Positions 28,123-37,093 of a DNA stretch of 64,000 nucleotides are shown here, piece after piece. The notes under the pieces were generated by a model. That model had not been told where the DNA came from, made no database searches, and worked only from the letters and a program-made list of their open reading frames with translations. The position numbers and the translations under genes are program-made. The first letter of the stretch is position 1. Every line of letters starts with the position of its first letter. The stretch spans positions 1,649,277 through 1,713,276 of the forward strand of contig NZ_CP060395.1 of the NCBI RefSeq assembly GCF_015840335.1, read 5' to 3'. Source of the DNA: Synechococcus sp. CBW1108. GTDB lineage: Bacteria; Cyanobacteriota; Cyanobacteriia; PCC-6307; Cyanobiaceae.

Positions 28123-30519
28123 ATGAGTGCCTTTCTCGCCGGCCTGAATGACGCCCAGCGCAAGGCGGTGGATCACCACACCGGCCCGCTGCTGGTGGTG
28201 GCCGGTGCCGGCAGCGGCAAGACCCGGGCCCTCACCCACCGCATCGCCCACCTGATCGGCCACCACGGTGCCGATCCGGCCCATTTGCTCGCCGTCACCT
28301 TCACCAACAAGGCGGCCCGGGAGATGAAGGAGCGGCTGGAGCTGCTGCTGGCCCAGAAGCTGGCCCAGAGCCAGTTTGGCCAGCCCTGGAGCACCCTGGC
28401 GGCGGTGGAGCAGCGCCAGCTGCGCAGCCGCATCTACCGGGATGTGATCAAGGAGCTGTGGATCGGCACCTTCCACGCCCTGTTTGCCAGGCTGCTGCGC
28501 TTCGACATCGATAAATTCAAGGATCCAGAAGGACTCAGCTGGACCCGCCAGTTCTCGATCTATGACGAGAACGACGTCCAGAGCCTGATCAAGGAGATCG
28601 TCGTCCAGGAGCTCCAGCTCGATCCCAAGCGCTTCGAGCCCAAGAAGGTGCGCTGGGCGATCAGCAACGCCAAGAACCAGGGCTGGATGCCCGAGCAGCT
28701 CGAGGCCGATGCCGGCGGCCAGCGGGGCAAGTTGATGGCTGAGACCTACCGGCGCTACCGGCGTGCTCTGGCCGCCAACAACGCCCTCGATTTCGACGAC
28801 CTGCTGCTGCTGCCGGTGCAGCTGCTGCGCCAGAACGAGCAGATCCGCGACTACTGGCACCGGCGCTTTCGCCATGTGCTGGTGGATGAATACCAGGACA
28901 CCAACCGCACCCAGTACGACCTGATCAAGTTGCTGGTGACCAACGGTCGCGAACCTTCCGCCTACGACGACTGGGACGGCCGTTCGGTGTTTGTGGTGGG
29001 CGATGCCGACCAGAGCATCTACAGCTTCCGCGCTGCCGACTTCACGATCCTGATGGGTTTTCAGGACGACTTCGGTGACGGGGCCGCCAGTGAGACCACC
29101 GCCACGATGGTGAAGCTGGAGGAGAACTACCGCTCCACCGCCACGATTCTGGAGGCTGCCAACGCCCTGATCGCCCACAACTCCGAGCGGATCGACAAGG
29201 TGCTGCGCCCCACCCGCGGTGAGGGGGAATTGATCTCACTCACCCGCTGCGACGACGAGATCGCCGAGGCCGAGGCCGTGGTGCACCGCATGCGCATGTT
29301 GGACGCCGCCCATCCAGACCTGCGCTGGGGCGACATGGCCGTGCTCTATCGCACCAATGCCCAGTCGCGGGCGATGGAGGAGTCGCTGGTGCGCTGGGGG
29401 ATTCCTTACATCGTGGTGGGGGGCCTGCGCTTCTACGACCGGCGCGAGATCAAGGATGTGCTCGCCTACCTCAGGCTGCTGATCAACCCGGCCGACACCG
29501 TCAGCCTGCTGCGGGTGCTCAATACCCCCAAGCGCGGCATCGGCAAAACCACGATCGAACGGCTCACCGACGCCTCAAGCCAGCTCGGCATTCCCCTCTG
29601 GGACGTGGTGAGCGATGCCGAGGCGGTGCGCTCCCTCGGCGGGCGCTCGGCCAAGGGGTTGCTGCAGTTTTGCGAGTTGATCAACGGCCTGCAGGCCTGC
29701 GCCCAGGACATCGCCCCTTCTGAACTGGTGCAGCGGGTGATGGAGCAGAGCGGCTATGTGGCCGAACTGATCGCCGACGGCACCGATGAGGCCGAAGACC
29801 GGCGCCGCAACCTCAACGAACTGGTGAATGCCGCTCTCCAATACCAGGAGGAAAACGAGGAGGGCTCCCTGGAGGATTTCCTGGCCTCCGCTGCCCTGGC
29901 CAGCGATGCCGACAGCAAGGACACCGACCAGGACCGGGTCACCCTGATGACCCTGCACGCCAGCAAGGGCTTGGAATTTCCGGTGGTGTACCTGGTGGGG
30001 ATGGAGCAGGGTCTCTTCCCCAGCTACCGCTCCCTGGAGGATCCTTCGGCCCTGGAGGAGGAGCGGCGCCTCTGTTACGTGGGCATCACCCGGGCCAAGG
30101 AGCGCCTGTTTCTCTCCCACGCCAGTGAGCGGCGGTTGTGGGGCGGCATGCGGGAGCCGGCCGTGCCCTCGGTGTTTCTCTCGGAGTTGCCCCCGGAGCT
30201 GCTTCAAGGCGACATTCCCCACAGCGGTGGGGCGGCAATCCGGCGCGAACAGCGCCTAGATCGCCTCACCCGGGTGGATCGGCAGGAGAGCCTCCAGGTG
30301 GCTGCAGGTGGCAGCGCCGCTGCCGCCGCCAATGCGGTGCGCCGCCGGGGGGCAGCCAAAGTTTGGGCGGTGGGCGATCGGTTGCGCCACAGCAGCTTTG
30401 GAGAGGGCCAGGTGAGTCACCTCTTCGGCAGCGGTGAAAAGGTGTCGATTGCCGTGAAATTCCAGGGGATGGGCCCCAAAATCCTCGACCCCCGCCTGGC
30501 GCCGATTGAACCCATCTAG
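28123..30519 (+). CDS. pcrA: UvrD/PcrA-type DNA helicase
   Basis: The 798-aa superfamily 1A helicase has the Q motif LNDAQRKAV, Walker A VAGAGSGKT (residues 26-34), Walker B VDEYQD near 256, GDADQSIYSFR, the LEENYRS motif, LMTLHASKGLEFP, and LCYVGITRAKERLFL near the end. It unwinds DNA during repair and replication restart. A C-terminal small beta domain is present (VWAVGDRLRHSSFGEGQV), as in PcrA. ATG 28123 is used; the in-frame extension to 28030 overlaps the glycosyltransferase. Confidence 0.95.
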   Translation: MSAFLAGLNDAQRKAVDHHTGPLLVVAGAGSGKTRALTHRIAHLIGHHGADPAHLLAVTFTNKAAREMKERLELLLAQKLAQSQFGQPWSTLAAVEQRQLRSRIYRDVIKELWIGTFHALFARLLRFDIDKFKDPEGLSWTRQFSIYDENDVQSLIKEIVVQELQLDPKRFEPKKVRWAISNAKNQGWMPEQLEADAGGQRGKLMAETYRRYRRALAANNALDFDDLLLLPVQLLRQNEQIRDYWHRRFRHVLVDEYQDTNRTQYDLIKLLVTNGREPSAYDDWDGRSVFVVGDADQSIYSFRAADFTILMGFQDDFGDGAASETTATMVKLEENYRSTATILEAANALIAHNSERIDKVLRPTRGEGELISLTRCDDEIAEAEAVVHRMRMLDAAHPDLRWGDMAVLYRTNAQSRAMEESLVRWGIPYIVVGGLRFYDRREIKDVLAYLRLLINPADTVSLLRVLNTPKRGIGKTTIERLTDASSQLGIPLWDVVSDAEAVRSLGGRSAKGLLQFCELINGLQACAQDIAPSELVQRVMEQSGYVAELIADGTDEAEDRRRNLNELVNAALQYQEENEEGSLEDFLASAALASDADSKDTDQDRVTLMTLHASKGLEFPVVYLVGMEQGLFPSYRSLEDPSALEEERRLCYVGITRAKERLFLSHASERRLWGGMREPAVPSVFLSELPPELLQGDIPHSGGAAIRREQRLDRLTRVDRQESLQVAAGGSAAAAANAVRRRGAAKVWAVGDRLRHSSFGEGQVSHLFGSGEKVSIAVKFQGMGPKILDPRLAPIEPI

Positions 30520-31737
30520 GTGGATATCCCCGGCATTTCCCCCTCCCTGTTGAAGGCCCTGGGCCAGCTCGACATGGGCCCGGTGGCCCTGGTGGGTGGT
30601 GCGGTTCGGGACCTACTGCTGCATCGGGTGCACAACGACCCCTGGCGGGGCTTGCCCGATCTGGATCTGGTGGTGGAGGGGGCGGCGGCTGGCCTGGTGG
30701 CGGCCCTGGTGGAGCAGCTCGGCCCCTCCCTGGTGCGGCGCGCCCAGGAGCATGGGGCCTACGGCACGGTGGAGCTGGAGCTCGATCTGGCCGGCGAGGT
30801 GGTGCTGCTCGATGTGGCCAGGGCCCGCCGTGAGCTGTATCCGGTGCCGGCCGAAAACCCCCTGGTGAGCTTTGGTTGCCTGGCGGACGACCTGGCCCGC
30901 CGCGATTTCAGCATCAATGCGATGGCCCTGGACCTGGCCAGTGGTGAGCTGCTGGATCCCCATGGGGGCCAGCAGGATCTGGAGCGGCGCCAGTTGCGTT
31001 TTTTACACGCCGCCAGCTTGCGCGACGACCCCACCCGGCTGGTGCGCGGGGCCCGTTACGCAGCCCGGCTCGGCTTCGCCCTCGACCCCTCCAGCCGCCA
31101 GCAGGCCGACAGGACCCTGACGGCCTGGCCCTGGGGCTGGCGGCCCGGGGATTCCCCGGCCCTGGCCCCAGCCGCCCTGGGCACCCGGCTGCGGATGGAG
31201 CTTGAGTTGCTGGTGGAGCGGGAGCCCTGGGCGGAGGCGCTCCAGGCATTGCAGCAGTGGGGCGGCTTGGCGCTGCTGGATCCTGCCTTGCAGGCGGATT
31301 CCCAGTGGCCACGGCGGCTGCGCTGGGCCGCGCGGCTGGGTTTGCCGCTGCTGGTGGCCCTGGTGGCGGGAGCGGGCGAACCCCTCGCCCTGGCGGAGCG
31401 GCTCCAGTTGCCCCATCGCCAACACCGCTTGCTGGTGCAATGGCTGGCCTTGCGGGCCAGCCTGGGGGCAGGGTTTACGGATGCTCCCCTGGTGAGCGCC
31501 GAGCACTGGTGTGCCCTGTTGGAAGCCCCTGGTTGCAGTGCCCCAGCGGTGGCCCTGGCGCTGGTGTGCAGCAACGGACCACGCCGGCCCCTGCTGCGTT
31601 GGCTGCTGCGCTGGCGCTTCCTAAAAGCTGAGCAGAGCGCCGCGGAGCTGATGGCAGCAGGGGTGGGCCAGGGCCCCGAGCTGGGCAGGCGGCTGCGCGC
31701 CCTGCGGGCCGAGCGACTGGGGCGGGAGCGGCTCTGA
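30520..31737 (+). CDS. cca: CCA tRNA nucleotidyltransferase / polyA polymerase family
   Basis: The class II nucleotidyltransferase has VALVGGAVRDLLL (residues 22-34), catalytic DLDLVVEG with D47 and D49, RRDFSINAMALDL, and the DDPTRLVRGARYAARLGF motif. It adds or repairs the CCA end of tRNA, or one part of it if the organism has split activities. It begins at GTG 30520, directly after the helicase stop, implying co-transcription. The C-terminal 200 residues are helical and divergent. 405 aa. Confidence 0.9.
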   Translation: MDIPGISPSLLKALGQLDMGPVALVGGAVRDLLLHRVHNDPWRGLPDLDLVVEGAAAGLVAALVEQLGPSLVRRAQEHGAYGTVELELDLAGEVVLLDVARARRELYPVPAENPLVSFGCLADDLARRDFSINAMALDLASGELLDPHGGQQDLERRQLRFLHAASLRDDPTRLVRGARYAARLGFALDPSSRQQADRTLTAWPWGWRPGDSPALAPAALGTRLRMELELLVEREPWAEALQALQQWGGLALLDPALQADSQWPRRLRWAARLGLPLLVALVAGAGEPLALAERLQLPHRQHRLLVQWLALRASLGAGFTDAPLVSAEHWCALLEAPGCSAPAVALALVCSNGPRRPLLRWLLRWRFLKAEQSAAELMAAGVGQGPELGRRLRALRAERLGRERL

Positions 31738-31766
31738 GGGTTTTTGCGAGCTCCTAGCGTGGCCCC

Positions 31767-32546
31767 ATGACACACCCCCAGGTAGTGGTGGCCGTGCCGG
31801 CCCGGCTGGAATCGGCACGGTTGCCGGGCAAGTTGCTGGCCGAGATCGCCGGCAAGCCGATGCTGCAGCATGTGCTCGAGCGCTGCCAGCAGGCCCGGGG
31901 GGTGGCGGCGGTGCTGGTGTGCACCGATAGCGAGCAGGTGCGGCACCTGGCCCAGGCCTGGGGCGTTTCGGCGCTGATGACCTCCCCCCACTGCAGCTCG
32001 GGCAGTGAGCGGCTGGCCAGCGTGGTGGCTGAGCTGGTGGCTGCTGCAGGGGGCGCGGCATCTGATTTTGATGAAACCCTGGTGATCAACGTGCAGGGAG
32101 ATCAGCCCCTGCTGGATCCGGGGGTGATTGAGGCGATGGTGGCCCAGTTTGAGCTGCTGCAGCGGCCGGCGCTGTTGACCCCGGTCTATCCCCTGGCGGC
32201 GGACAAGATCCACGACCCCAACGTGGTCAAGGTGCTGCGGGCCCGCGACGGCCGGGCGATCACTTTCTCGCGCAGTGCCCTGCCCCATCTGCGCGGGGTG
32301 CCGCCGCAGCAGTGGGGTGAACACACCACCTACTGGGGCCATGTGGGTCTCTACGGCTACCGGGCCGATGTGCTGGCGGGCTGGGCGGCGCTGCCCACCT
32401 CGCCGCTCGAAGATCTGGAGAAACTGGAGCAGCTGCGGCTGATCGACGCCGGTATTCCCCTGCTCACCTACGAGGTGGATCAGGATTGCCTCTCGGTGGA
32501 CACCCCGGAGCAACTGGAGCAGGCCCGCGCCCTGGCCGGCGCCTAG
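31767..32546 (+). CDS. kdsB: 3-deoxy-manno-octulosonate cytidylyltransferase
   Basis: This enzyme activates KDO to CMP-KDO. The 259-aa product shows VVVAVPARLESARLPGKLL at the N-terminus, the VLVCTDSEQV strand, NVQGDQPLLDPGVIEAMV with metal-binding Asp, and HVGLYGYRADVL. The ATG follows a TAGCGT hexamer (31755-31760) by only six bases, so a leaderless transcript is possible. It converges on kdsC with a four-base CTAG shared by both stop codons. Confidence 0.95.
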   Translation: MTHPQVVVAVPARLESARLPGKLLAEIAGKPMLQHVLERCQQARGVAAVLVCTDSEQVRHLAQAWGVSALMTSPHCSSGSERLASVVAELVAAAGGAASDFDETLVINVQGDQPLLDPGVIEAMVAQFELLQRPALLTPVYPLAADKIHDPNVVKVLRARDGRAITFSRSALPHLRGVPPQQWGEHTTYWGHVGLYGYRADVLAGWAALPTSPLEDLEKLEQLRLIDAGIPLLTYEVDQDCLSVDTPEQLEQARALAGA

Positions 32547-33103
32547 GCGTTGCCCTCTCGCCAGCCTTCCCGGTTCAGCTGTCGCCAGAGCCCTCGCCGT
32601 TGCAGCAGGGCTTCGGCCAGTTCGCGCACGGCCCCATCCCCCCCCCGGCGGCGCAGCACCCAGTCCGCCTGGCAGCGTAGGCCTGGGGCGCCATCGGCGG
32701 GGCTGATCAGCAGGCCGGTGGCAGGGCGCACCGTGAGGTCGTTGAGGTCGTCGCCGATGAAGGCGGTTTGCTGGCGGGCGCACTGGAGATCGGCCTGGAG
32801 TTGGCGTAGGGCACTCAGCTTGTCGCCCACGCCCACCAGGCAATGGCGGATGTCCAGGTGGGCGGCCCGTTGCTCGATGGCCCCGCTGCGCCCACCGCTG
32901 AGGAAGGCCACCTCAAGGCCGGCGCGCTGCAGCATGCGGATCGCCAGCCCATCACGCACGTCGAAGCGCTTCAGCACCTGGCCCTGGGCGTCGTAGTGCA
33001 GACCCCCATCGGTGAGCACGCCGTCAACGTCACAAACCAGCAGTTGGATCGCGGCAAGATCCCGATGCCGCAGCAGGGTTCGTTGCAGCAGCTGGCGGAT
33101 CAC
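32543..33103 (-). CDS. kdsC: KDO-8-phosphate phosphatase (HAD family)
   Basis: The 186-aa HAD phosphatase has nucleophile motif [11 protein letters not shown] (D25, D27), [15 protein letters not shown], and [11 protein letters not shown], which is the tetrameric KdsC pattern. It removes phosphate from KDO-8-P. GTG 33103 overlaps the kdsA stop by four bases (GTGA), which decides the start. A longer frame to 33373 lies inside kdsA and is not real. Confidence 0.92.
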   Translation of the reverse strand: MIRQLLQRTLLRHRDLAAIQLLVCDVDGVLTDGGLHYDAQGQVLKRFDVRDGLAIRMLQRAGLEVAFLSGGRSGAIEQRAAHLDIRHCLVGVGDKLSALRQLQADLQCARQQTAFIGDDLNDLTVRPATGLLISPADGAPGLRCQADWVLRRRGGDGAVRELAEALLQRRGLWRQLNREGWREGNA

Positions 33104-33930
33104 AGGCTGCTCGGAGCCATCTCCTCTGCCACCACCTGACGCAGGGCCAGCAGCTGGCGCAGCAGGGCCTCGAGCCGGTGCAGGGGCACCATGTTGGGGC
33201 CGTCGCTGAGGGCGTTGTCGGGGTCTGGATGGGTTTCCATAAACAGCCCATCCACCCCCACGGCGACCGCGGCTCGGGCCAGCGGCGCCACGAACTCCCG
33301 CTGGCCGCCGGTGCTGGTGCCCCGTCCCCCCGGCTGCTGCACGGCGTGGGTGGCATCGAAGATCACCGGACACCCCAGGGCCTGGAGCTGGGGGAAGCTG
33401 CGCATATCCACCACCAGGGTGTTGTAGCCGAAGCTGGTGCCCCGCTCGGTGAGCCAGAGGCGGCCGCTGGCTGGCTCCAGCCCGAATTCGGCCATCTTGC
33501 TCACCACCTGGGCCATGTCCCAGGGGGCGAGGAACTGGCCTTTTTTCACGTTCACCACCTTGTTGCTGCCCGCTACGGCCTGGGCTGCGGCCTCCAGTAG
33601 GTCGCTCTGACGGCAGAGGAAAGCGGGAATCTGCAGCACGTCCACGGCCTGGGCCGCTGCGGCCGCCTGGTGGCTTTCATGGATGTCGGTGAGTACCGGC
33701 ACCCCGAAGCTCTGGCCCACTTCCTGCAGAATCTTCAGCCCCTCATCGGGCCCTGGGCCTCGAAAAGACTTGCCGGAGCTGCGGTTGGCCTTGTCGAAGC
33801 TGGCTTTGAACACGTAGCGGATGCCGAGGCGATCGGTGATCGTCTTCACCTGCTCGGCCACCTGCAGCACCAGATCGCGGTTTTCGATCACGCAGGGCCC
33901 GGCGATCAGGGTGAAGGGGATGGCCGTCAT
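33100..33930 (-). CDS. kdsA: 3-deoxy-8-phosphooctulonate synthase
   Basis: The 276-aa enzyme condenses arabinose-5-P with phosphoenolpyruvate to KDO-8-P. Signatures are [43 protein letters not shown] and [17 protein letters not shown], with [17 protein letters not shown] 33930 overlaps the kdsD stop by four bases. Middle gene of a tightly coupled kdsD-kdsA-kdsC unit. Confidence 0.97.
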   Translation of the reverse strand: MTAIPFTLIAGPCVIENRDLVLQVAEQVKTITDRLGIRYVFKASFDKANRSSGKSFRGPGPDEGLKILQEVGQSFGVPVLTDIHESHQAAAAAQAVDVLQIPAFLCRQSDLLEAAAQAVAGSNKVVNVKKGQFLAPWDMAQVVSKMAEFGLEPASGRLWLTERGTSFGYNTLVVDMRSFPQLQALGCPVIFDATHAVQQPGGRGTSTGGQREFVAPLARAAVAVGVDGLFMETHPDPDNALSDGPNMVPLHRLEALLRQLLALRQVVAEEMAPSSL

Positions 33931-34958
33931 GGGCGTTCAGCAGCTGGGTTGGTGCTGAACCCAGCCTGCACCAGATCGTGCAGCCGCAGCAGGCCCAGCA
34001 GTTGGCCGGGCCGGGCGGGATCGACCACGGGCAGCACCGAAATCGCCTGGCGCGGATTGCGTTCCATCAGTTCCAGGGCGGTGATTGCCAGGGTCTGGGG
34101 AGCCACGGTGATTGGGTCGGTGGTGGCCATGGCCCCGGCGCGGATCGAGGCCCAGCTTTCGGGGGGGTGGCGCTGCAGGGTGCGGCGCAGGTCGCCATCG
34201 GTGATCAACCCCGCCATCTGGCTGGGGTCTCCGCTTGCCTGCACCCAGGCTGCCCCGAGGCTGCCTTTGCCGTTGCTGCCCTGGGTGAGTTGGCCGATCA
34301 CCTCCGCCAGGGGGGCCTGGGGAGAGAGGCCTTCCAGGTCGATGGCCGGCACCATCAGGTCGGCCACGGTGAGGGTGAGCTGGCGGCCCAGGGAGCCGGC
34401 GGGATGGTTGATGGCGAAATCTTCCGGCGAGATACCGGCCCGCTCCATCCAGACGGCCGCCAGGGCATCACCGATGGCCATCGCCACCGCCGTGCTGGCG
34501 GTAGGGGCCAGGTTCAAAGGGCACACTTCCCGATCGACAGATCCATCCAGCACCACATCGCAGTCCGTGGCCAGGCTGGAGCCCAGCCGGCCCACCAGGG
34601 CGATGCGGGCGGTGCCGCGGCGGCGCAGGTGGGGAATGATTGCCAGGAGCTCCTCAGTTTCGCCGCTGTTGGAGAGCAGCAGGGCCACGTCGTCGGCCGC
34701 CACGATGCCCAGATCGCCGTGCAGGGCGTCGACGGGGTTGAGAAACACCGCCGTCAGGCCGATCGAGGAGAAGGTGGCGGCAATTTTGCGGGCGACGATG
34801 CCGCTCTTGCCGACCCCTGTGACCACCAGCTTGGAGCGGCGCTGGCGGCAGCCCGCCAGCAGCTCCAGGGCCGCCTCCACTTGGGCGCTGTGGAGGCGCT
34901 GGGCAGCCGCGGCGATCGCTGCCGCCTCTCCCTCCAGGCAACTGGTCAGGGCTGACAA
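33927..34958 (-). CDS. kdsD: Arabinose-5-phosphate isomerase (KdsD/KpsF)
   Basis: The 343-aa protein has an N-terminal SIS sugar-isomerase domain ([49 protein letters not shown]), then two CBS domains (about residues 205-335), the standard KdsD layout. It interconverts ribulose-5-P and arabinose-5-P, the first committed step of KDO synthesis. First gene of the minus-strand kds unit. A 53-base gap separates it from the selD fusion gene. Confidence 0.94.
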   Translation of the reverse strand: MSALTSCLEGEAAAIAAAAQRLHSAQVEAALELLAGCRQRRSKLVVTGVGKSGIVARKIAATFSSIGLTAVFLNPVDALHGDLGIVAADDVALLLSNSGETEELLAIIPHLRRRGTARIALVGRLGSSLATDCDVVLDGSVDREVCPLNLAPTASTAVAMAIGDALAAVWMERAGISPEDFAINHPAGSLGRQLTLTVADLMVPAIDLEGLSPQAPLAEVIGQLTQGSNGKGSLGAAWVQASGDPSQMAGLITDGDLRRTLQRHPPESWASIRAGAMATTDPITVAPQTLAITALELMERNPRQAISVLPVVDPARPGQLLGLLRLHDLVQAGFSTNPAAERP

Positions 34959-35011
34959 GAGCTCGCCACAGGATTGGGGGAATTCTCCCAGGTTGGCTGC
35001 AGCTGGGTTGC

Positions 35012-37093
35012 TCAGGAGTGCACCAGGCCGATGGCGGCGGCCCCAGGGAACCCAGCTGTTTCCATCTCGGCCAGGGCGGCATCGATGCGATCGGCGGGGA
35101 TTGCCGCCAGCAGGGGGCCGCAGGTCTGGGGATCGATCAGCAGGGCCTGGCGGGCCCCATCAACCGGGCTCTGGAGCTCTACCCGATCTTCAAGCAGGGT
35201 CAGGGCGCTGGCATTGGCTGGGGCCAGGCTGCTGGTAAGGCCCTGCTCCAGCAGGGTCAGGGCCCCGGGCAGGCTGGGGACCTGCCCGGCATTGAGGGTG
35301 ACGCGGCAGCTGGTTGGGCTGGCGGCCAGCATCTCGCCCAGGTGGCCCAGCAGCCCGAAGCCGGTCACATCCGTGCAGGCCCGGCAGCCATGGCCGGCCA
35401 GCAGCTCCACCAGGGCCGCCTGGCTCTGTTGCATGGTGGCGAGAGCCCCGTCGAGCCACTGGGGTTGGGCGGTGCCGGCCATGGCTGCGGCAAACAGTAC
35501 CCCCGTGCCTATCGGCCGGCTGAGCAGCAGCCCATCGCCTGGGCGCAGGGGCCCCTTGCCCCAGAGCCGCCCGGCCTCCACGGCGCCATTGACACTCAGC
35601 ACCAGGCTCAGGCCCACCGGCGTGCCCCTCGCTTCCAGGCTGTGGCCGCCGATCAGCCTTGCCCCCAGCGGCTTCAGCACCGACTCGATTCCGGCCAGGG
35701 TTTCGCTGAGCAGGTTGGCCTGCAGGGAAGCTGCCAGTTGGGGCAGGGTCACCACCGCCTGCACTGTTCGCACCTGGGCGCCGCAGGCCCAGATATCGCT
35801 GCAGGCATGCAAGGTGGTGATTCTGGCGTTGAGCCAGGGGTCGCTCACCAGGGCAGGGAAGCCATCGATGCTCTGCAGCAGCAGGTTGCCCTGGCCGTCC
35901 TGGCCGATCACTGCAGCGTCTTCGGCGCTGCCAGGCGTCCCGCCGCCCAGCCCATTGCGGGCCAGGGCGTCCTGCAATGGGCCGGCGGCCAGTTTGGCCG
36001 CACACCCATGGCAGGCCATCGGGGTTGGGCGGTCCCCAGCCATGGCCTTGAGGCTGCTGAAGCGGTCCATGAAGCGCTGATCCAGGAACCGCTTCCAGCG
36101 CCACAGCAAGGGGCTGGGCCCCAGGGCCCAGGGGCCCCAGAAGGCCACGGCCTGGGGGCGGGGCCCCAGGCTGCCGCCATCGCCGAGCAGCTGCAGGGCC
36201 CAGGGTTGGGGGCGCCAGGAGCGCAGGGTGCGACCCGAAACGATCCTGGTCAGGTTCCTGGCCAGGGTCGGGGCGCAGCGCACGGCCCAGACGCCGGATG
36301 GGGGCCTGGGCTGGGCGGCGATGACGCCGCAGTCTCCACTGGCAAACAACCCGGGATGGTTCAGAACCTGGAGGCTGGCTGCGGTGAGCAACCTGCCGCG
36401 CTGGTCCTGGGGCAGGCCAGCTGCAGCCAGCCAGCTGGGGGCGCGGCTGCCGGTGCAGGCCAGGTCGGCTGGGGCTGCCGCTGGGCTGTGACGCCGCAGG
36501 CCAATGCCGGCCCGGTGGAGCAGCCGTTCGCCCACCCGGTTGGCGGCCCTGGAGCCCAGGTGCAGCTCGGCGCCGCGCAGCAGCAGCTCCGGTTTCAGTC
36601 CCCGACCTCGCAGGGCCAGGGCCAGTTCCACCGCCGCGGCTCCCCCACCCTTGATCCGCAGATTGGGCTGATCCAGCTGGCGGCACCACTCCAGGAAAGG
36701 ATCCAGGGGCTTGACCGCCACGGCGGCGCCGGCGAGCTCGTTGGTCTCCGCGCCCACATCGAGGCTGAGCCAGTCCCAGCGGAGGCTGGGCCTTCCCTCC
36801 AGTTGCAATTCCCTGGTCTGGAGATTGAGGCCCTTGATCTCTGCCTGCACGAAGGTCACCCCTGCCACCAGGCAGAGGCGGCGCAGGTCGATGGCGCCGG
36901 CCTGTTCCCCCACCAGGCCGGCCACCAGGGCCGGCACCAGGCCCGAATAGGGGGCGGTGCTGTGGCGACTGATCAGGGTGATCCGGGCGGCCGGTCGCCG
37001 CTGCCAATGGCGTCTAGCCATCGCCCAGATCCGCAACACCAGGGAGTGGCTGTGGCCGCCGCCGGCCAGCAGCAACTCCCCTTCAGCCTCCAT
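35012..37093 (-). CDS. selD: Selenide, water dikinase fused to an NDH-2-like flavoprotein domain
   Basis: The 693-aa fusion has, at residues 1-340, a pyridine-nucleotide-disulfide-oxidoreductase-like domain (LLLAGGGHSHSLVL, VLNHPGLFASGDCGV). From about 350 to the end it is a SelD kinase domain: CHGCAAKL near residue 360 supplies the catalytic Cys and Lys, followed by EDAAVIGQ, TTLHACSDIWACGA and DVTGFGLLGHL. SelD makes selenophosphate for selenocysteine or tRNA selenouridine. Cysteine, not TGA-encoded selenocysteine, occupies the active site. ATG 37093 overlaps the galE stop by 11 bases. No mnmH/selU partner is in the window. Confidence 0.93.
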   Translation of the reverse strand: MEAEGELLLAGGGHSHSLVLRIWAMARRHWQRRPAARITLISRHSTAPYSGLVPALVAGLVGEQAGAIDLRRLCLVAGVTFVQAEIKGLNLQTRELQLEGRPSLRWDWLSLDVGAETNELAGAAVAVKPLDPFLEWCRQLDQPNLRIKGGGAAAVELALALRGRGLKPELLLRGAELHLGSRAANRVGERLLHRAGIGLRRHSPAAAPADLACTGSRAPSWLAAAGLPQDQRGRLLTAASLQVLNHPGLFASGDCGVIAAQPRPPSGVWAVRCAPTLARNLTRIVSGRTLRSWRPQPWALQLLGDGGSLGPRPQAVAFWGPWALGPSPLLWRWKRFLDQRFMDRFSSLKAMAGDRPTPMACHGCAAKLAAGPLQDALARNGLGGGTPGSAEDAAVIGQDGQGNLLLQSIDGFPALVSDPWLNARITTLHACSDIWACGAQVRTVQAVVTLPQLAASLQANLLSETLAGIESVLKPLGARLIGGHSLEARGTPVGLSLVLSVNGAVEAGRLWGKGPLRPGDGLLLSRPIGTGVLFAAAMAGTAQPQWLDGALATMQQSQAALVELLAGHGCRACTDVTGFGLLGHLGEMLAASPTSCRVTLNAGQVPSLPGALTLLEQGLTSSLAPANASALTLLEDRVELQSPVDGARQALLIDPQTCGPLLAAIPADRIDAALAEMETAGFPGAAAIGLVHS

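Noticed and set aside
31056-32843. 595-codon open frame on the minus strand
   Set aside because: It lies opposite cca and kdsB, whose products are clearly recognisable. The translation is Arg/Pro/Gln-rich and matches nothing; it is a GC-rich antisense artefact.
36010-36025. Selenocysteine codon in SelD
   Set aside because: The active-site motif is encoded by ordinary cysteine codons; no in-frame TGA is present.
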